A stretch of 42,190 nt of DNA from a virus: positions 1 through 42,190 of the IMG/VR virus record IMGVR_UViG_3300021378_000054; one strand, 5' to 3'. Every line of letters begins with the position of its first letter. Position 1 is the stretch's first letter. This document shows positions 40,920-42,190 of this stretch, piece after piece. The position numbers and the translations under genes were made by a program. The notes beneath the pieces are model-generated. The model had not been told where the DNA came from. It ran no database searches and worked only from the letters and a program-made list of their open reading frames with translations.

Positions 40920-41681
40920 ATGAGCAATGATTTAGAAAATAAGAAACAGGCAGTCTTTAATTACGTTAGAACAATGCTCGGTGATGGCATGATCGATGTT
41001 GAACTTGATCCTAACCATTATGATGTAGCATTAGAAAAAGCACTTGGCAAACTTAGACAACGTAGTGAAAACGCTGTAGAAGAATCATATGCTATACTAG
41101 AGTTTCAAGAAGACACAAACGATTATATTTTACCCAATGAAGTAATAGAAGTAAGAGAACTTTTTAGACGTTCAATTGGTTCACGTTCAGGTGGCGGAGA
41201 TGGTGGAACATTATTTGAACCATTTAACTTGGCCTATACAAATTCATATCTTTTAAGTTCATCACAAATGGGCGGACTTGGTACGTATTATGCTTTTGCA
41301 GGATATCAAGAATTAGTTGGTAAAATGTTTGGTAGTTTTATTAACTTTAAGTTTGATCCTGTAAGCAAGAAACTTACAATTATGCAACGTCCTAGATCAG
41401 ACGAACAAGTATTAATGCAACTATATAATTATCGTCCAGACTTTAATCTATTAAGTGATCCTTATGCTGGACAATGGCTTAAAGACTACACATTAGCAGT
41501 ATGTAAATATATGCTAGGTGAAGCAAGAAGCAAATTTGCAACCATATCAACACCGCAAGGCGGAACTTCACTCAACGGTGATGCTCTCAAAGCAGACGCA
41601 ATGGCCGAAATGGAGAAATTGGAAATGGACTTGGCAAATTACGTAGATGGTTCTAAACCATTATCATTCGTAATTGGCTAA
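40920..41681 (+). CDS. 13: Neck protein, T4 gp13-like
   Basis: 253 residues, the usual gp13 size. The start KKQAVFNYVRTMLGDGMIDV and YDVALEKALGKLRQRSENAV, then NDYILPNEVIEVRELFRR, the middle FINFKFDPVSKKLTIMQRP and the end WLKDYTLAVCKYMLGEARSK are typical of gp13 head-closure/neck proteins of marine T4-like phages. gp13 works with gp14 at the head-tail joint. In T4, genes 13, 14 and 15 run in one direction; here 13 is divergent from 14 and 15. Preceded by a late promoter box and a ribosome binding site. Confidence 0.8.
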   Translation: MSNDLENKKQAVFNYVRTMLGDGMIDVELDPNHYDVALEKALGKLRQRSENAVEESYAILEFQEDTNDYILPNEVIEVRELFRRSIGSRSGGGDGGTLFEPFNLAYTNSYLLSSSQMGGLGTYYAFAGYQELVGKMFGSFINFKFDPVSKKLTIMQRPRSDEQVLMQLYNYRPDFNLLSDPYAGQWLKDYTLAVCKYMLGEARSKFATISTPQGGTSLNGDALKADAMAEMEKLEMDLANYVDGSKPLSFVIG

Positions 41682-41688
41682 AAAACAC

Positions 41689-41717
41689 TTGACTTTCCTA
41701 CACAATGACTATACAAT
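41689..41717 (+). promoter_or_regulatory. Sigma-70-type early promoter
   Basis: TTGACT (41689-41694), a 17-base spacer, then TACAAT (41712-41717): one mismatch in each hexamer and ideal spacing. It lies just after the gp13 stop and before the dNMP kinase, a nucleotide-metabolism gene expected to be early. It covers the ATG at 41705, so that ATG is unlikely to be the start. Confidence 0.75.
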
Positions 41718-41734
41718 TTAGAGATACTTTTAAT

Positions 41735-41740
41735 AAGGAA
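41735..41740 (+). promoter_or_regulatory. Ribosome binding site that fixes the dNMP kinase start
   Basis: AAGGAA, six bases before the ATG at 41747 and 18 bases after the promoter -10 box. Confidence 0.65.
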
Positions 41741-41746
41741 TCTTTT

Positions 41747-42190
41747 ATGATAATTGGTATTTGTGGACTTATAGGTTCAGGTAAAGGAACTGTTGCAGAC
41801 TTTTTAGTTGAACAACAGGGATTTAAAAAACTATCTTTTGCAGACAAACTCAAAGACGGCGTTGCTAGTGTTTTTGGCTGGGACAGAGAAATGCTTGAAG
41901 GCAATAACCCAGACTCTCGTGCATGGCGTGAAAAAGTTGATCCTTATTGGAGTACTGAAACAGGAAGTCCTGTTACACCACGACTAGTATTACAACTATT
42001 TGGAACTGATTGTATGCGTAACGGATTCTACGATGGCATATGGGTTAGTTTAGTTAAAAAACAATTATTAGATAATCCACAAGGAAAATTTGTAATTCCA
42101 GATGTACGTTTTGAAAACGAAGCAAATATGCTACGTTCAATAGGCGGATATCTTTGGCGTGTAAAACGTGGAGATGATCCTGAATGGTGG
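41747..42190 (+). CDS. 1: Deoxynucleoside monophosphate kinase, T4 gp1-like, 3' truncated by window edge
   Basis: 148 residues are present and the frame runs off the right edge. MIIGICGLIGSGKGTVADFL holds the P-loop (GxxGSGKG) at residues 7-14, and LSFADKLKDGVASVFGWDRE, GSPVTPRLVLQLFGTD and FVIPDVRFENEANM match T4 gp1-type dNMP kinases, which phosphorylate dNMPs to dNDPs for phage DNA synthesis. The start at 41747 is chosen over 41705 because of the ribosome binding site and the promoter. It is probably an early gene, in contrast to its late neighbours. Confidence 0.85.
   Translation, partial: MIIGICGLIGSGKGTVADFLVEQQGFKKLSFADKLKDGVASVFGWDREMLEGNNPDSRAWREKVDPYWSTETGSPVTPRLVLQLFGTDCMRNGFYDGIWVSLVKKQLLDNPQGKFVIPDVRFENEANMLRSIGGYLWRVKRGDDPEWW

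Noticed and set aside
41705-41746. Upstream ATG for the dNMP kinase
   Set aside because: It falls inside the spacer of the sigma-70 promoter and has no ribosome binding site; the ATG at 41747 has one and begins right at the P-loop domain.
1-42190. tRNA genes, CRISPR arrays, insertion sequences, integrase or attachment sites
   Set aside because: Looked for in the intergenic gaps, all under 80 bases, and in the coding products; none found. Nothing suggests a temperate phage.

Overview
The window looks like part of the genome of a marine T4-type myovirus infecting an AT-rich marine bacterium (a pelagiphage or cyanophage relative). The evidence is a set of T4-type neck and tail-completion proteins (gp13, gp14 and gp15 homologues), a T4 gp1-type dNMP kinase, TATAAATA-like late promoter boxes, AT-rich DNA, almost no intergenic space, and very long modular fibre proteins of the kind found in marine T4-like phages. 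No photosynthesis gene is present, so the host cannot be fixed from this window. No tRNA, rRNA, CRISPR array or insertion sequence was seen. No gene-free stretch exceeds 80 bases.

Layout. (1) 1-10982, plus strand: five virion genes. These are a truncated fibre protein, two small proteins, a 1507-residue fibre with seven carbohydrate-binding-like modules plus a beta-helix and a propeller-like region, and a glycine-rich adhesin-like protein. (2) 16274-10988, minus strand: a translationally coupled operon of seven genes. Five are 2-oxoglutarate (2OG)/Fe(II) oxygenases, one is a NodU/CmcH-type carbamoyltransferase, and one is a 114-residue unknown. (3) 16353-30107, plus strand: a repeat-rich fibre ending in a cupredoxin-like domain, a subtilisin-family protease with a large insertion, a poly-glycine small protein, a 2381-residue fibre that also carries a cupredoxin-like domain, and a possible fibre-assembly protein. 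(4) 30154-35879, plus strand: a coiled-coil protein, a U32-like/Cys-rich plus SAM-methyltransferase fusion, three more 2OG oxygenases and a flavin-dependent halogenase, all overlapping or abutting. (5) 35888-38315: a small unknown, a J-domain protein, a DUF6065-like protein, a ninth 2OG oxygenase and a NUDIX hydrolase. (6) 38297-42190: gp15-like and gp14-like genes on the minus strand, gp13 on the plus strand, then a dNMP kinase cut off by the window end.

The notable feature is a natural-product-style set of tailoring enzymes (nine 2OG oxygenases, a carbamoyltransferase, a halogenase and a methyltransferase fusion) lodged in two operons among the tail-fibre genes of a lytic-type phage. The reading I favour, as inference, is that some of these enzymes modify the virion fibres after translation. 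Modification of nucleotides, glycans or host metabolites are alternatives. Two fibres also carry a complete His-Cys-His-Met set spaced like a type-1 copper site, which is unexpected for tail fibres.
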